DNA of 17,454 nt from an uncultured Muribaculaceae bacterium (GTDB lineage: Bacteria; Bacteroidota; Bacteroidia; Bacteroidales; Muribaculaceae). The stretch spans positions 1-17,454 of the forward strand of contig CAJTQH010000020.1 in NCBI GenBank assembly GCA_910578305.1, given 5' to 3'. The notes beneath the pieces were generated by a model. It saw nothing but the letters and a program-made list of their open reading frames with translations, was not told the origin of the DNA and did no database searches. Both the position numbers and the translations under genes were made by a program. Numbering within the stretch: position 1 is the first letter of the stretch; every line of letters starts with the position of its first letter. Below, piece after piece: positions 5,640-14,431 of this stretch.

Positions 5640-7726
5640 AAGTAGAGAATCGTCGCAATATACTGTTTCGTTACGGATCGATAGTATTCCTGGTGCTATT
5701 GCTCTGTGTGCGTATTGTGTGGAAGCTGGTGGACAATACTGTGGTGTCGGCCGACAAATGGAACGCCAAGGCCGAGCAGGCGCTTACCAGTATCGACACT
5801 ATCATGCCGGTGCGTGGCGACATTCTGGCTTGTGACGGAAGTATACTGGCCACCAATATGCGTGTCTATACGCCGGCCATAGACTTTCGTTGTCCGCGTT
5901 TTCGTGAAAATGCCTATCGCAAGGCAATCCCGGCTTTGGCCGACAGCATGGCTCATTATTTCCCTCGGCGCACACGCGACCAATGGGTGGAATATCTCAA
6001 CAGACCGCTTTCCCGTCCGCGCGAAAAACGGTCACGTGCGTTTCCGTTGGTTCGCGACATATCCTATGCGGAGGCTGAGATGATGCGAGGATTTCCTTTT
6101 CTGAAAGAAAAAAAGATATTTACGGGATTTCATGTCAACGATCGTCTGCGTCGTGTGAGACCCTATGGAGACATGGCGCGCCGCAGTATCGGAGGTGTTG
6201 GTGTCGATAGTCTGGTAAATGTGCCTTATGGCAAATATGGTTTGGAGAGAGCTCTTGACTCACTCCTTGCCGGAACACCGGGGCTATCGAAAAAAGTGCC
6301 CTTGACCAAAGCCATAGTCGACTGGACCGACAGGCCTCCGATTGATGGGTATGATGTGCTCACTACCATCGATATAAAGATGCAGGACATGCTTGAAAAC
6401 GAACTTAACAAAGTGCTCGAGGTGTGTCGCGCCGATTGGGGTACGGCTCTGCTTATGGAAGTGAAGACGGGCGATATCAAGGCGATAGCCAATCTGCAGA
6501 TGAGTCCGAATCCGAATGAGGGCTACATAGAATGTCTCAACCGCGCTGTGTTGCGTTATGAACCCGGATCAGTGGTTAAGACGCTGTCGATGCTCATCAT
6601 GCTCGAAGATGGAAAGATACCTGATATCAATCGCGAGATCGAGACCGGCGGACGCTCCACCGTGATACTCGGACGTAAGGTAAGCGATCATCTCCATACC
6701 ACAACGGTGCCCATTAGCCGTGCGCTGGAATATTCAAGCAACATAGCTTTGTCGAAAATGGTGCTTGAGTTTTACGGTCAGAATCCCGGTCAGTTTTATA
6801 CTCGCATTAAGAACTCGGGTTTTCTTAAGCCATTCAATACCGGTATTGCTGAAGAGATGACTCCCCGCATCGACAGTCTTGGCCACAAACGTAGCGATCT
6901 GCTCGGGCTTACTCGTCAGAGCTTCGGCTATGGCACTGAAATATCGCCGCTCTACACCGCCGCACTCTACAATGCTATTGCTAATGGTGGTCAGTTTGTG
7001 CGTCCGAGGGTGGTGCGTGGTATTCGTGGCGAGGGTGTTGACACTATCTACGATGTTGATTATGTGAACAAGCATTTCTGTTCTCCGGAAAATGCAGCCA
7101 AACTACGCGATATGCTGCACAAAGTGGTGTGGGGCAAGCTCGGCACGGCCAACCGTGTGGTGCCAAGCGACAAAGTGGAGATTGCAGGTAAGACCGGTAC
7201 CGCCAAAGTCATACGTCCTAATGTCGGCTACGTCGACGGTGTGCATCGACTGACGTTTTGCGGATTCTTTCCTTACGACAATCCGCGTTATACATGTATA
7301 GTGGTGGTTGAAGCTCCTAAGGAGACGTGGTTCAGTCCGGAGGCCACCAGCGGACGTGTAGTCAAGAATATGGCCGAAGGCCTTTATGCCCGAGGCATGC
7401 TGGGCAACAGATCCGACTACCGGGCCGATACCAAGGTGGTCAACGGAGCAGTTCCTACATTTTATGCTTCGGCGTCTGACCGTAACGACCGTATCAATGC
7501 CGCACTCTGCGCTGGAGGTCCGAAATCGGTGCTCGAAACACCCTCACGGCATGAAGACGGTGTGCCTGAAGTTCTTGGACTCGGACTTCGTGAAGCGTTG
7601 CAGGAACTTGAATCGGCAGGTTACAATGTGGCCTTTTCCGGATCGGGATATGTGGCAGGGCAAGACCCCGCGCCCGGGACTCAGGCGCGGCAAGGCTCAC
7701 AGATCACTTTGCTGCTTAAAGAATAG
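5636..7726 (+). CDS. ftsI: Septal peptidoglycan transpeptidase FtsI (PBP3) with C-terminal PASTA domain
   Basis: A 696-residue class B penicillin-binding protein that crosslinks septal peptidoglycan. A short cytoplasmic tail precedes the membrane helix at about 12-32. The non-catalytic dimerisation region begins with MPVRGDILACDGSILATN around 57-74. The transpeptidase domain has the catalytic serine in S312-V-V-K315, the SxN motif S367-S368-N369, and K519-T520-G521. Residues about 640-696 fit a PASTA domain (VPEVLGLGLREALQELESAG and a closing ITLLL strand). PASTA domains occur on SpoVD-type and many Bacteroidota FtsI proteins and may bind peptidoglycan or modulate the enzyme; E. coli FtsI lacks one. 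Translation is probably coupled to ftsL through a 4-base overlap. It should work as a pair with the FtsW encoded downstream. Confidence 0.96.
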   Translation: MKVENRRNILFRYGSIVFLVLLLCVRIVWKLVDNTVVSADKWNAKAEQALTSIDTIMPVRGDILACDGSILATNMRVYTPAIDFRCPRFRENAYRKAIPALADSMAHYFPRRTRDQWVEYLNRPLSRPREKRSRAFPLVRDISYAEAEMMRGFPFLKEKKIFTGFHVNDRLRRVRPYGDMARRSIGGVGVDSLVNVPYGKYGLERALDSLLAGTPGLSKKVPLTKAIVDWTDRPPIDGYDVLTTIDIKMQDMLENELNKVLEVCRADWGTALLMEVKTGDIKAIANLQMSPNPNEGYIECLNRAVLRYEPGSVVKTLSMLIMLEDGKIPDINREIETGGRSTVILGRKVSDHLHTTTVPISRALEYSSNIALSKMVLEFYGQNPGQFYTRIKNSGFLKPFNTGIAEEMTPRIDSLGHKRSDLLGLTRQSFGYGTEISPLYTAALYNAIANGGQFVRPRVVRGIRGEGVDTIYDVDYVNKHFCSPENAAKLRDMLHKVVWGKLGTANRVVPSDKVEIAGKTGTAKVIRPNVGYVDGVHRLTFCGFFPYDNPRYTCIVVVEAPKETWFSPEATSGRVVKNMAEGLYARGMLGNRSDYRADTKVVNGAVPTFYASASDRNDRINAALCAGGPKSVLETPSRHEDGVPEVLGLGLREALQELESAGYNVAFSGSGYVAGQDPAPGTQARQGSQITLLLKE

Positions 7727-7801
7727 GCCGACATAATAAATCGATAAAACATACAAAGTTAAGAATATCTCATCAATATATATATAGACCCCATTACTGT
7801 T

Positions 7802-9259
7802 ATGAAATCTCTGTCAGATCTGCTCTCGGCCATCACGGTGGAAGAGATTATAGGAAGCGAGAACAAGGAGATCACTTCGCTTGAGTGCGACTCCAGAAAG
7901 ATAAAGCTTGGATCGCTGTTTGTGGCTGTGCGCGGCTATAATGTCGACGGTCACAAGTTCATTCCGCTGGTCACTCTGGCCGGTGCTGCCGCAATTGTAT
8001 GCGAAGAGCTTCCCGAACGCCTTGAGTCGACAGTCACATATATACGTGTGGCAAATACTTCGGTGGCTCTCGGCTATCTGGCATCGCATTGGTGGGGCAA
8101 TCCGTCGCGTAAGCTCAGACTTGTTGGCGTGACCGGAACAAACGGCAAGACCACCACAGCCACGCTCATTTATGAGATGGCACGGCTTATGGGATACAAG
8201 GCCGGATTGCTGTCGACCGTGGCCAACTATATAGACGATGTTCGCGAACCAGCCACACAGACCACTCCTGACCCACTTAGCCTCAATGAGCTGCTGCACC
8301 GCATGGTGGTGGCCGGATGTACCTATGCGGCCATGGAAGTGAGTTCGCACGCCGCGCATCAGCATCGTATTGCCGGACTTACATTTACCGGCGGTGTGTT
8401 TTCCAATCTGACACGCGATCACATGGACTATCATGGCACTGTTGAGGCTTATCTGGCTGCCAAAAAGTCTTTTTTCGATATTCTGCCCAAGGAGGCGTTT
8501 GCGCTTACCAATGCTGATGACCGAAATGGCGACGTGATGCTGCAAAACACCATGGCGCGAAAATATAATTACTCGTTGCGTCAGCATGCCGATTTCATGG
8601 GGCGCGTTATAGAGAGCCGTCTTGACGGTACTCTCATGAGTTTCAACGGTCATGAGGTGGAAGTGCTCTTTACCGGCCGTTTCAACGCCTATAACCTCAC
8701 GGCTGTCTATGGAGTGGCCAGTCTGCTTGGATGGGATACGGAGAGGATCCTTGTTGACATGAGCCGTCTTGTGCCTGTGGCCGGACGATTCCAGACTTTC
8801 CGCAGTTCTACCGGAGTAACCGCTGTGGTCGATTATGCCCATACTCCTGACGCAGTAACCAATGTGCTCTCTGCCATACGTGACGTTGTAGGTACGCAGG
8901 GCAAAATTATCACAGTGGTAGGAGCCGGTGGTAACCGCGACAAGGGTAAACGTCCGATTATGGCTGCTGAGGCAGCCAAGGCCAGCGACAAGGTTGTGCT
9001 TACGTCCGATAATCCGCGCGATGAAGACCCTGAGGAAATCATCCGCGAGATGGAAGCCGGGCTTACCGACGAGATGCGCCGCTGCACACTCTCCATTGTC
9101 GATCGCCGCGAAGCCATACGCACGGCCTGCCATCTGGCCGGTCCCGGTGATGTGGTGCTTATCGCAGGAAAGGGTCATGAGGACTATCAGGAAATCAAGG
9201 GTGTGAAACATCATTTCGATGACCGCGAGGTGGTGTCGGAAGTGCTGTCTCAGTTATGA
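7802..9259 (+). CDS. murE: UDP-MurNAc-L-Ala-D-Glu:meso-diaminopimelate ligase MurE
   Basis: A 485-residue cytoplasmic Mur ligase that adds the third stem residue. Three domains are recognisable: an N-terminal UDP-binding region (1-105) with the SLECDSRKI motif, a central ATPase domain with P-loop GTNGKTTT at 112-119, and a C-terminal domain. SSHAAHQHRIAG spans 181-192. The probable carbamylated lysine is K221 (or K222) in YLAAKKSFF. DNPR at 403-406, followed by DEDP, is the signature that selects meso-diaminopimelate over L-lysine, so the peptidoglycan should be the mDAP type. It is 75 bases after ftsI. That gap is A/T-rich and contains an ATATATATAT run; I see no clear plus-strand promoter in it. 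murF, which follows murE in many dcw clusters, is missing here, and mraY comes next. Confidence 0.96.
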   Translation: MKSLSDLLSAITVEEIIGSENKEITSLECDSRKIKLGSLFVAVRGYNVDGHKFIPLVTLAGAAAIVCEELPERLESTVTYIRVANTSVALGYLASHWWGNPSRKLRLVGVTGTNGKTTTATLIYEMARLMGYKAGLLSTVANYIDDVREPATQTTPDPLSLNELLHRMVVAGCTYAAMEVSSHAAHQHRIAGLTFTGGVFSNLTRDHMDYHGTVEAYLAAKKSFFDILPKEAFALTNADDRNGDVMLQNTMARKYNYSLRQHADFMGRVIESRLDGTLMSFNGHEVEVLFTGRFNAYNLTAVYGVASLLGWDTERILVDMSRLVPVAGRFQTFRSSTGVTAVVDYAHTPDAVTNVLSAIRDVVGTQGKIITVVGAGGNRDKGKRPIMAAEAAKASDKVVLTSDNPRDEDPEEIIREMEAGLTDEMRRCTLSIVDRREAIRTACHLAGPGDVVLIAGKGHEDYQEIKGVKHHFDDREVVSEVLSQL

Positions 9260-9300
9260 TGTCATACTGTGCTTTAAATAGAATACATAGGAAATAATAT

Positions 9301-10548
9301 ATGTTGTACTATCTTTTTGAATATCTTCGTGAAATCGACGTGCCTGGAGCGCGCCTGATGGACTACATCACATTCCGTTCGGGCGCAGCCATGATTATGG
9401 CTCTGTTCATAGCCATGGTATTCGGTCGGAAGATTATTGCACGTCTGCAGCTTATGCAGATAGGCGAGATCGTGCGAGATCTCGGTATCGAGGGGCAGAT
9501 GTCCAAGAAAGGTACACCAACCATGGGTGGTGTCATAATCATACTTGCCATACTGGTGCCGTGTCTGTTGCTTGGCAATCTGTCCAACGTCTATATGCAG
9601 CTCATGGTAGTGGCCACGCTATGGCTTGGCATACTTGGATTTCTCGATGATTATCTGAAGCTGAAACGACACAATAAAGACGGCATAAAGGGTGTATTCA
9701 AGATCATAGGTCAGGTGGGACTCGGACTTATAGTAGGGCTAACCATGTGGCTCAGTCCCAAGATTGTGATGCAGGAGAATGCCGAAATCTCAGTGCCTGA
9801 CGCCTCGGAAACGGTGATCACATATTCCGATCAGTATGTTAAAGCTTCGCAGACCACAATCCCGTTTGTTAAAAACAATAACTTCGACTATGCTTCGCTC
9901 ACCGGATGGCTGGGCGACAATGCTCAGACTGGTGGTTGGATAGCGTTTGTGCTTGTGACCATATTTGTGGTGGCGGCCACTTCCAATGGCGCCAATCTCA
10001 CTGATGGTCTCGACGGCCTCTGCACGGGCACATCGGCCATAATAGGAGTGGCGCTGGCCATTATGGCCTATCTCGGCGGCCACATAGGCTACTCGGCCTA
10101 TTTAAATATAATGTATATACCCGACAGTGCCGAACTGGTGGTTTTCATGTCGGCCTTTATAGGCGCACTCATCGGATTTCTGTGGTATAACGCATATCCC
10201 GCACAGGTGTTCATGGGCGATACCGGTAGCCTGACTATTGGAGGCATCATAGCTGTATTCGCCATTCTCATACGAAAAGAACTGCTCGTTCCCATCCTGT
10301 GTGCCATCTTTTTTGTTGAAGACCTGTCAGTGATAATACAGACTACATATTTCCGTTTCACACGCGGCAAGCGTGTGTTCAAGATGACACCGCTGCACCA
10401 TCATTTCCAGCATCCGGGCAACGGATCCATCAACGCTCTGATACAGGCGCCGCGCATGGCGGTACCCGAATCCAAGATAGTGACGCGTTTCTGGATTATA
10501 GGAATACTGCTGGCGATAGTAACATTTGTAACTCTGAAAATACGATAA
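9301..10548 (+). CDS. mraY: Phospho-MurNAc-pentapeptide transferase MraY
   Basis: A 415-residue multi-spanning inner-membrane enzyme that transfers phospho-MurNAc-pentapeptide from UDP to undecaprenyl phosphate, making lipid I. Key sites are D116-D117 in the DDYLK motif, NLTDGLDGL at 232-240, FMGDTGS at 304-310 with D307, and the HHH motif at 366-368. It is longer than the E. coli enzyme (360 residues). The extra length is an extracytoplasmic loop of about 50 residues at 155-210, rich in Asp, Ser and Thr, plus a short insertion after HHHF at about 371-390. As far as I know, long MraY proteins are usual in Bacteroidota. GGAAAT lies a few bases before the ATG. It follows murE after 41 bases and precedes murD by 18. 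Confidence 0.97.
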   Translation: MLYYLFEYLREIDVPGARLMDYITFRSGAAMIMALFIAMVFGRKIIARLQLMQIGEIVRDLGIEGQMSKKGTPTMGGVIIILAILVPCLLLGNLSNVYMQLMVVATLWLGILGFLDDYLKLKRHNKDGIKGVFKIIGQVGLGLIVGLTMWLSPKIVMQENAEISVPDASETVITYSDQYVKASQTTIPFVKNNNFDYASLTGWLGDNAQTGGWIAFVLVTIFVVAATSNGANLTDGLDGLCTGTSAIIGVALAIMAYLGGHIGYSAYLNIMYIPDSAELVVFMSAFIGALIGFLWYNAYPAQVFMGDTGSLTIGGIIAVFAILIRKELLVPILCAIFFVEDLSVIIQTTYFRFTRGKRVFKMTPLHHHFQHPGNGSINALIQAPRMAVPESKIVTRFWIIGILLAIVTFVTLKIR

Positions 10549-10566
10549 GCTGCAAGCAATAGCAAT

Positions 10567-11931
10567 ATGGAAAAGAAAAAAATAGTGATCCTCGGAGGCG
10601 GAGAGAGCGGTGTGGGAGCCGCCATTCTGGCTAAAGACAAGGGTATGGACGTTTTCTTGTCGGATATGGGCACCGTGGCACCGCGCTACAGTGCAGTGCT
10701 TGATGCCGAAGGTATCGAGTGGGAACACGGACACCATACCATGGAGCGCATACTCATTGCCGACGAAGTGGTGAAGAGCCCCGGTATATCGCCTGAGACT
10801 CCGGTCATGAAAGAGATTGCCGCTAAAGGCATCCCCGTCATATCGGAGATTGAGTTCGCCGGCAGGTATACCGATGCAAAGATGGTGTGTATCACCGGCT
10901 CCAACGGAAAAACCACCACTACGATGCTCACATATCACATATTGTGCGATGCCGGACTCAATGTCGGGCTGGCCGGAAATGTGGGTCGCAGCCTGGCTCT
11001 GCAGGTGGCACGTGAGCCACATGATGTGTATGTTATAGAGCTTTCGAGTTTTCAGCTTGAAAATATGTACAGTTTCAAAGCGAATGTGGCTGTGATGCTC
11101 AACATAACTCCCGATCATCTCGACCGTTACGACTATGAGATGCAAAATTATGTCAATGCGAAGTTCCGCATTCTTAATAATCTTACACCTGAAGATGCTT
11201 TCATTTTCTGGCAAGACGATCCGGTGATAGAGGCGCAGCTCCGGCGAGTAGTCACTGAGGCGCGCATGTATCCATTTGCCGAGCATGTGGAGCGTGATAC
11301 CAAAGCATATATCGACGACCGCGACGACTCGCTTGTGCTCGACACTTCGGGCACTTCAATGCGTATGCCGCGTGCCGAGCTTTCGCTGCATGGTCTGCAC
11401 AATCTCTACAATTCTATGGCAGCAGGTCTGTCGGCATGTATTCTGAATATACGCAAAGATGTGATACGCCGGGCATTAAGCGATTTTGAAGGCGTAGAGC
11501 ACCGGTTGGAATTTGTGGCCGATATCGACGGTGTGCGGTATATAAACGACTCCAAGGCAACAAATGTCAATTCCTGCTGGTATGCACTCGAGAGCATGCC
11601 TTCGGCTCCTGAGCCCGGAGTGGTGCTCATTCTCGGCGGCAAAGACAAGGGTAACGACTATACCGAGATAGAGTCTTTGGTGCGTGCCAAGGTCAAGACC
11701 ATAGTGTGCATGGGACTGCATAATGAAAAATTGATCGACTTCTTCTCAGGAAAAGTTTCCGAGATCATAGACACACACTCGTTGTCAGATGCTGTGGCTG
11801 CATGCGCTGCGGCTGCTTCTCCTGGCGATACTGTGCTGCTTTCGCCATGTTGTGCGAGCTTCGACCTGTTCACTTCTTATGAAGAGCGTGGCCGCTTATT
11901 CAAGCAGGCCGTGCTTGATCTGAAACGATAG
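10567..11931 (+). CDS. murD: UDP-N-acetylmuramoyl-L-alanine:D-glutamate ligase MurD
   Basis: A 454-residue cytoplasmic Mur ligase that adds D-glutamate as the second stem residue. The N-terminal Rossmann-like UDP-binding domain starts with VILGGGESGVGAA. VKSPGISP at 69-76 is the MurD signature contacting the uridine nucleotide. The P-loop is GSNGKTTT at 111-118, followed by ELSSFQLE and NITPDHLDRYD in the ATPase domain. The C-terminal domain has NDSKATN, LGGKDKG and the closing LLSPCCASFD...FTSYEERG pattern that matches E. coli MurD (LLSPACASLDQF). Length is normal. It is placed between mraY and ftsW, as in E. coli. No Shine-Dalgarno sequence precedes the ATG, only an A-rich CAAGCAATAGCAAT leader. 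Confidence 0.97.
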   Translation: MEKKKIVILGGGESGVGAAILAKDKGMDVFLSDMGTVAPRYSAVLDAEGIEWEHGHHTMERILIADEVVKSPGISPETPVMKEIAAKGIPVISEIEFAGRYTDAKMVCITGSNGKTTTTMLTYHILCDAGLNVGLAGNVGRSLALQVAREPHDVYVIELSSFQLENMYSFKANVAVMLNITPDHLDRYDYEMQNYVNAKFRILNNLTPEDAFIFWQDDPVIEAQLRRVVTEARMYPFAEHVERDTKAYIDDRDDSLVLDTSGTSMRMPRAELSLHGLHNLYNSMAAGLSACILNIRKDVIRRALSDFEGVEHRLEFVADIDGVRYINDSKATNVNSCWYALESMPSAPEPGVVLILGGKDKGNDYTEIESLVRAKVKTIVCMGLHNEKLIDFFSGKVSEIIDTHSLSDAVAACAAAASPGDTVLLSPCCASFDLFTSYEERGRLFKQAVLDLKR

Positions 11932-11960
11932 TCAACACTCTATTTCTCACTTCTATTGTT

Positions 11961-13289
11961 ATGGAATCTGTAATCGACACTCTTCGTCCGCCGGTGACCC
12001 CGCCGACCGATATTACCGACAAGTATGCTCCCGTTGCCAAGGGCGACAAACACTTGTGGGGAATATACATAGTGCTATGTCTTATATCGGTGATAGAGCT
12101 TTACAGCGCATCTTCGCGTGAAGTAGCCGGAGCAGGCATGGGGGTGTTCGGTCCTATAATACGCCATGGAGCAATGCTTGTGGCCGGATTTTTCATCATC
12201 ATGTTTTTGCAGCGCACGCATTATCGCAAGATTCTCAATGCGATACCATGGTTTGCGTTGATCAGTATAGGCATGATGTTCTATACATTGGCTTTCGGAG
12301 AGACTATCAACGGAGCCAAACGCAGTTTCCATCTGCTGTTTATCTCCATTCAGCCATCGGAGTTTCTGAAGATCTCTGCCGCAATGATGGTGGCTTTGAT
12401 TATGGCGCGTACCCAGATCAAGGGGGGCGGAGTGAAGAAACTGGGCGTGTATCTGTCGGCCGGTGTGATATTGCTGTTTTGTGCGCTGCTGGCACCGCAG
12501 GGACTTACCAATACGCTGTTGCTCATAAGTATAAGCGTGTCCATGATGATTATCGGCGGTATAAGTATGAACCGTCTGTTCAAAGTGCTCGGCATATATG
12601 TGCTCTGCTTTATGTTGTATCTTGGTGTCACACATCTGCGTGAAAGTTCTCGTTCAGAAAATCCCGATGCCGTAGAGCATGTGGATGATAATACTCAATC
12701 CAAGTCGCGACTGAGTGTATGGGTCGACCGTCTTGGAAGTTATTTCGGCACGGGACAGCCCAAATATATGGAATCTATCACATCCGACAACCGTCAGGAA
12801 ATGCTTGGATTCATAGCTCAGGCGCATGGCGGTGTCACAGGTGTCGGGCCGGGAAACTCCCGTGAGACATCGCGTCTGCCGCTGGCGTTTACCGATTATA
12901 TCTACTCCATAATTATCGAGGAACTCGGCCTGATAGGCGGCTTGTTTGTGCTGGTGCTGTATCTGTGGCTGCTTGCGCGTGCAAGTGCTATCGCATCGCG
13001 TTGTTCGCGTGCGTTTCCGGCATTACTTGTCATAGGTATGGCACTCACCATAGTGTTTCAGGCTCTGTTTCATATATGTATCGTCACCGGGGTGATCCCT
13101 GTATCAGGTCAGCCTCTGCCCTTGATTTCCAAAGGCGGAAGTTCGATTCTTGTAACATCGATAGCGTTTGGCATAATGTTGAGTGTGAGCCGCTTCGCTG
13201 TGCGCACATCCGGGCAGAAGAAAGATATTAAAAATGAGATCGACGCGCTTCCTGAGGACATGCGTGCCGAAAATCCCACGCAAATCTGA
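11961..13289 (+). CDS. ftsW: SEDS-family septal peptidoglycan polymerase FtsW
   Basis: A 442-residue polytopic membrane protein with roughly ten predicted membrane segments starting at about 33. FtsW polymerises lipid II in complex with FtsI. Family motifs are NGAKRSF at 117-123, QPSEFLK at 131-137, FTDYIYSIIIEELGLIGG at 310-327 with D312 at the position of the catalytic Asp of SEDS polymerases, and a late VSGQPLPLISKGGSS segment matching the usual TG..LP.ISYGGSS. The widely conserved PDLG motif is replaced by PQGL at 179-182. A hydrophilic extracytoplasmic loop of about 50 residues (226-275) carries many acidic residues. A long Pro/Thr-rich N-terminal tail (1-30) faces the cytoplasm. The gene follows murD after 29 bases and ends 8 bases before murG. 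Confidence 0.95.
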   Translation: MESVIDTLRPPVTPPTDITDKYAPVAKGDKHLWGIYIVLCLISVIELYSASSREVAGAGMGVFGPIIRHGAMLVAGFFIIMFLQRTHYRKILNAIPWFALISIGMMFYTLAFGETINGAKRSFHLLFISIQPSEFLKISAAMMVALIMARTQIKGGGVKKLGVYLSAGVILLFCALLAPQGLTNTLLLISISVSMMIIGGISMNRLFKVLGIYVLCFMLYLGVTHLRESSRSENPDAVEHVDDNTQSKSRLSVWVDRLGSYFGTGQPKYMESITSDNRQEMLGFIAQAHGGVTGVGPGNSRETSRLPLAFTDYIYSIIIEELGLIGGLFVLVLYLWLLARASAIASRCSRAFPALLVIGMALTIVFQALFHICIVTGVIPVSGQPLPLISKGGSSILVTSIAFGIMLSVSRFAVRTSGQKKDIKNEIDALPEDMRAENPTQI

Positions 13290-13297
13290 CACAACTC

Positions 13298-14431
13298 ATG
13301 AATGAAAAAGAAAATAAGATTACCGAAACCCCTCTGAGGGTGCTTATAAGCGGTGGCGGCACCGGCGGACACATATTCCCCGCCGTAGCGATAGCCAATG
13401 CTTTGCGTAGGCGTGATCCGCGTACAGAAATTCTGTTTGTCGGAGCGCTCGGACGCATGGAGATGGAGCGTGTGCCTGCCGCAGGATATGATATTGTGGG
13501 TCTGCCTGTGGCTGGATTTGACCGCAAGCGTCTGTGGCGCAACTTCTCGGTGTTGCTGAAACTGTGGCGCAGTATGAGGCGTGCGCGTAAGGTGCTGCGC
13601 GATTTTCGCCCAGACATCGCGATAGGAGTGGGCGGATATGCCAGCGGGCCCATGCTCAAGCAGGCTCAGCAGGCCGGTGTGCCCACATTGTTGCAAGAGC
13701 AGAATTCGTATGCAGGAGTAACGAACAAACTTCTGGCCAGAAAAGCTGGTGCGATCTGCGTGGCATATCCCGGAATGGAGCGCTTTTTTCCCGATGGCCG
13801 TATTATCATGACCGGAAATCCCGTCCGTGCCGACATCGTGGAGACTTCGATCTCGAAAGCCGATGCCAAAAAGGCGCTCGGCATGGATCCCGACCGTAAG
13901 CTCGTGCTTGTGGTGGGCGGAAGCCTTGGCGCACGTACCATCAACGAAAGCATAGCCTTGTCGTTCGATGCCATAGCCGAAGCTGGAGCGCAGGTGCTCT
14001 GGCAGACCGGCAAAAACGAATCGCGGCGCTGCATGAAAATCGCCGAGGCCGTAGGCGCCGACAAACTCAAGGCCAAGCCTTTCATCACCGATATGGCCAC
14101 GGCCTACCGTGCCGCCGATCTTGTTGTGGCTCGAGCCGGTGCGGGCACCATATCCGAGCTTCAGCTGATAGGGTTGCCATCCATACTTATACCTTCGCCT
14201 ATGGTGGCCGAGGATCATCAGCGCAAGAACGCACAGGCTCTGGTGGACCGCGATGCCGCCGTGATGGTGCTTGACGCCGATGCCCGTCGCGATCTGTCCG
14301 GACTGGTGGCATCGCTGCTTGCCGATGACGACCGTCGCGCCCGTCTGTCGGAAAATATTGCTTCTATGGCACTTCGTGGAAGTGATGAAAAGATTGTGGA
14401 TTCAGTTTATTCCCTGTTACGACGCAAATGA
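13298..14431 (+). CDS. murG: Lipid II synthase MurG (UDP-GlcNAc transferase)
   Basis: A 377-residue GT28-family glycosyltransferase at the inner face of the membrane that adds GlcNAc to lipid I to form lipid II. Signatures include GGGTGGHIFPA at 19-29, GVGGYASGP at 110-118, LQEQNSYAG at 132-140, the UDP-GlcNAc-binding VVGGSLGA loop in the second Rossmann domain, and RAGAGTISEL. A basic stretch between about 77 and 104 (KRLWRN, RSMRRARK) is suited to the membrane-facing surface. The length is slightly above the E. coli enzyme because of a short N-terminal extension (MNEKENKITETP). The stop codon overlaps the murC ATG (ATGA at 14428-14431), so translation is probably coupled. Confidence 0.96.
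   Translation: MNEKENKITETPLRVLISGGGTGGHIFPAVAIANALRRRDPRTEILFVGALGRMEMERVPAAGYDIVGLPVAGFDRKRLWRNFSVLLKLWRSMRRARKVLRDFRPDIAIGVGGYASGPMLKQAQQAGVPTLLQEQNSYAGVTNKLLARKAGAICVAYPGMERFFPDGRIIMTGNPVRADIVETSISKADAKKALGMDPDRKLVLVVGGSLGARTINESIALSFDAIAEAGAQVLWQTGKNESRRCMKIAEAVGADKLKAKPFITDMATAYRAADLVVARAGAGTISELQLIGLPSILIPSPMVAEDHQRKNAQALVDRDAAVMVLDADARRDLSGLVASLLADDDRRARLSENIASMALRGSDEKIVDSVYSLLRRK

Noticed and set aside
7754..7761. Minus-strand TAACTTTG between ftsI and murE as an antisense promoter
   Set aside because: No TTTG at the -33 position and no gene downstream on that strand; a single 8-base match is not enough.
7814..9214. A 466-codon open frame on the minus strand opposite nearly all of murE
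   Set aside because: It is in exact codon register with murE, so it stays open simply because murE avoids TTA, CTA and TCA codons. Its translation has no recognisable domain, while murE is certain.
10327..11286. A 319-codon minus-strand frame opposite mraY and murD
   Set aside because: It lies in register with both sense genes and shows no domain; an antisense shadow.
13109..14218. A 369-codon minus-strand frame opposite ftsW and murG
   Set aside because: Same codon register as murG on the opposite strand, with a composition rich in His, Gly and Arg, as expected for the reverse complement of a coding sequence. No promoter or family features.
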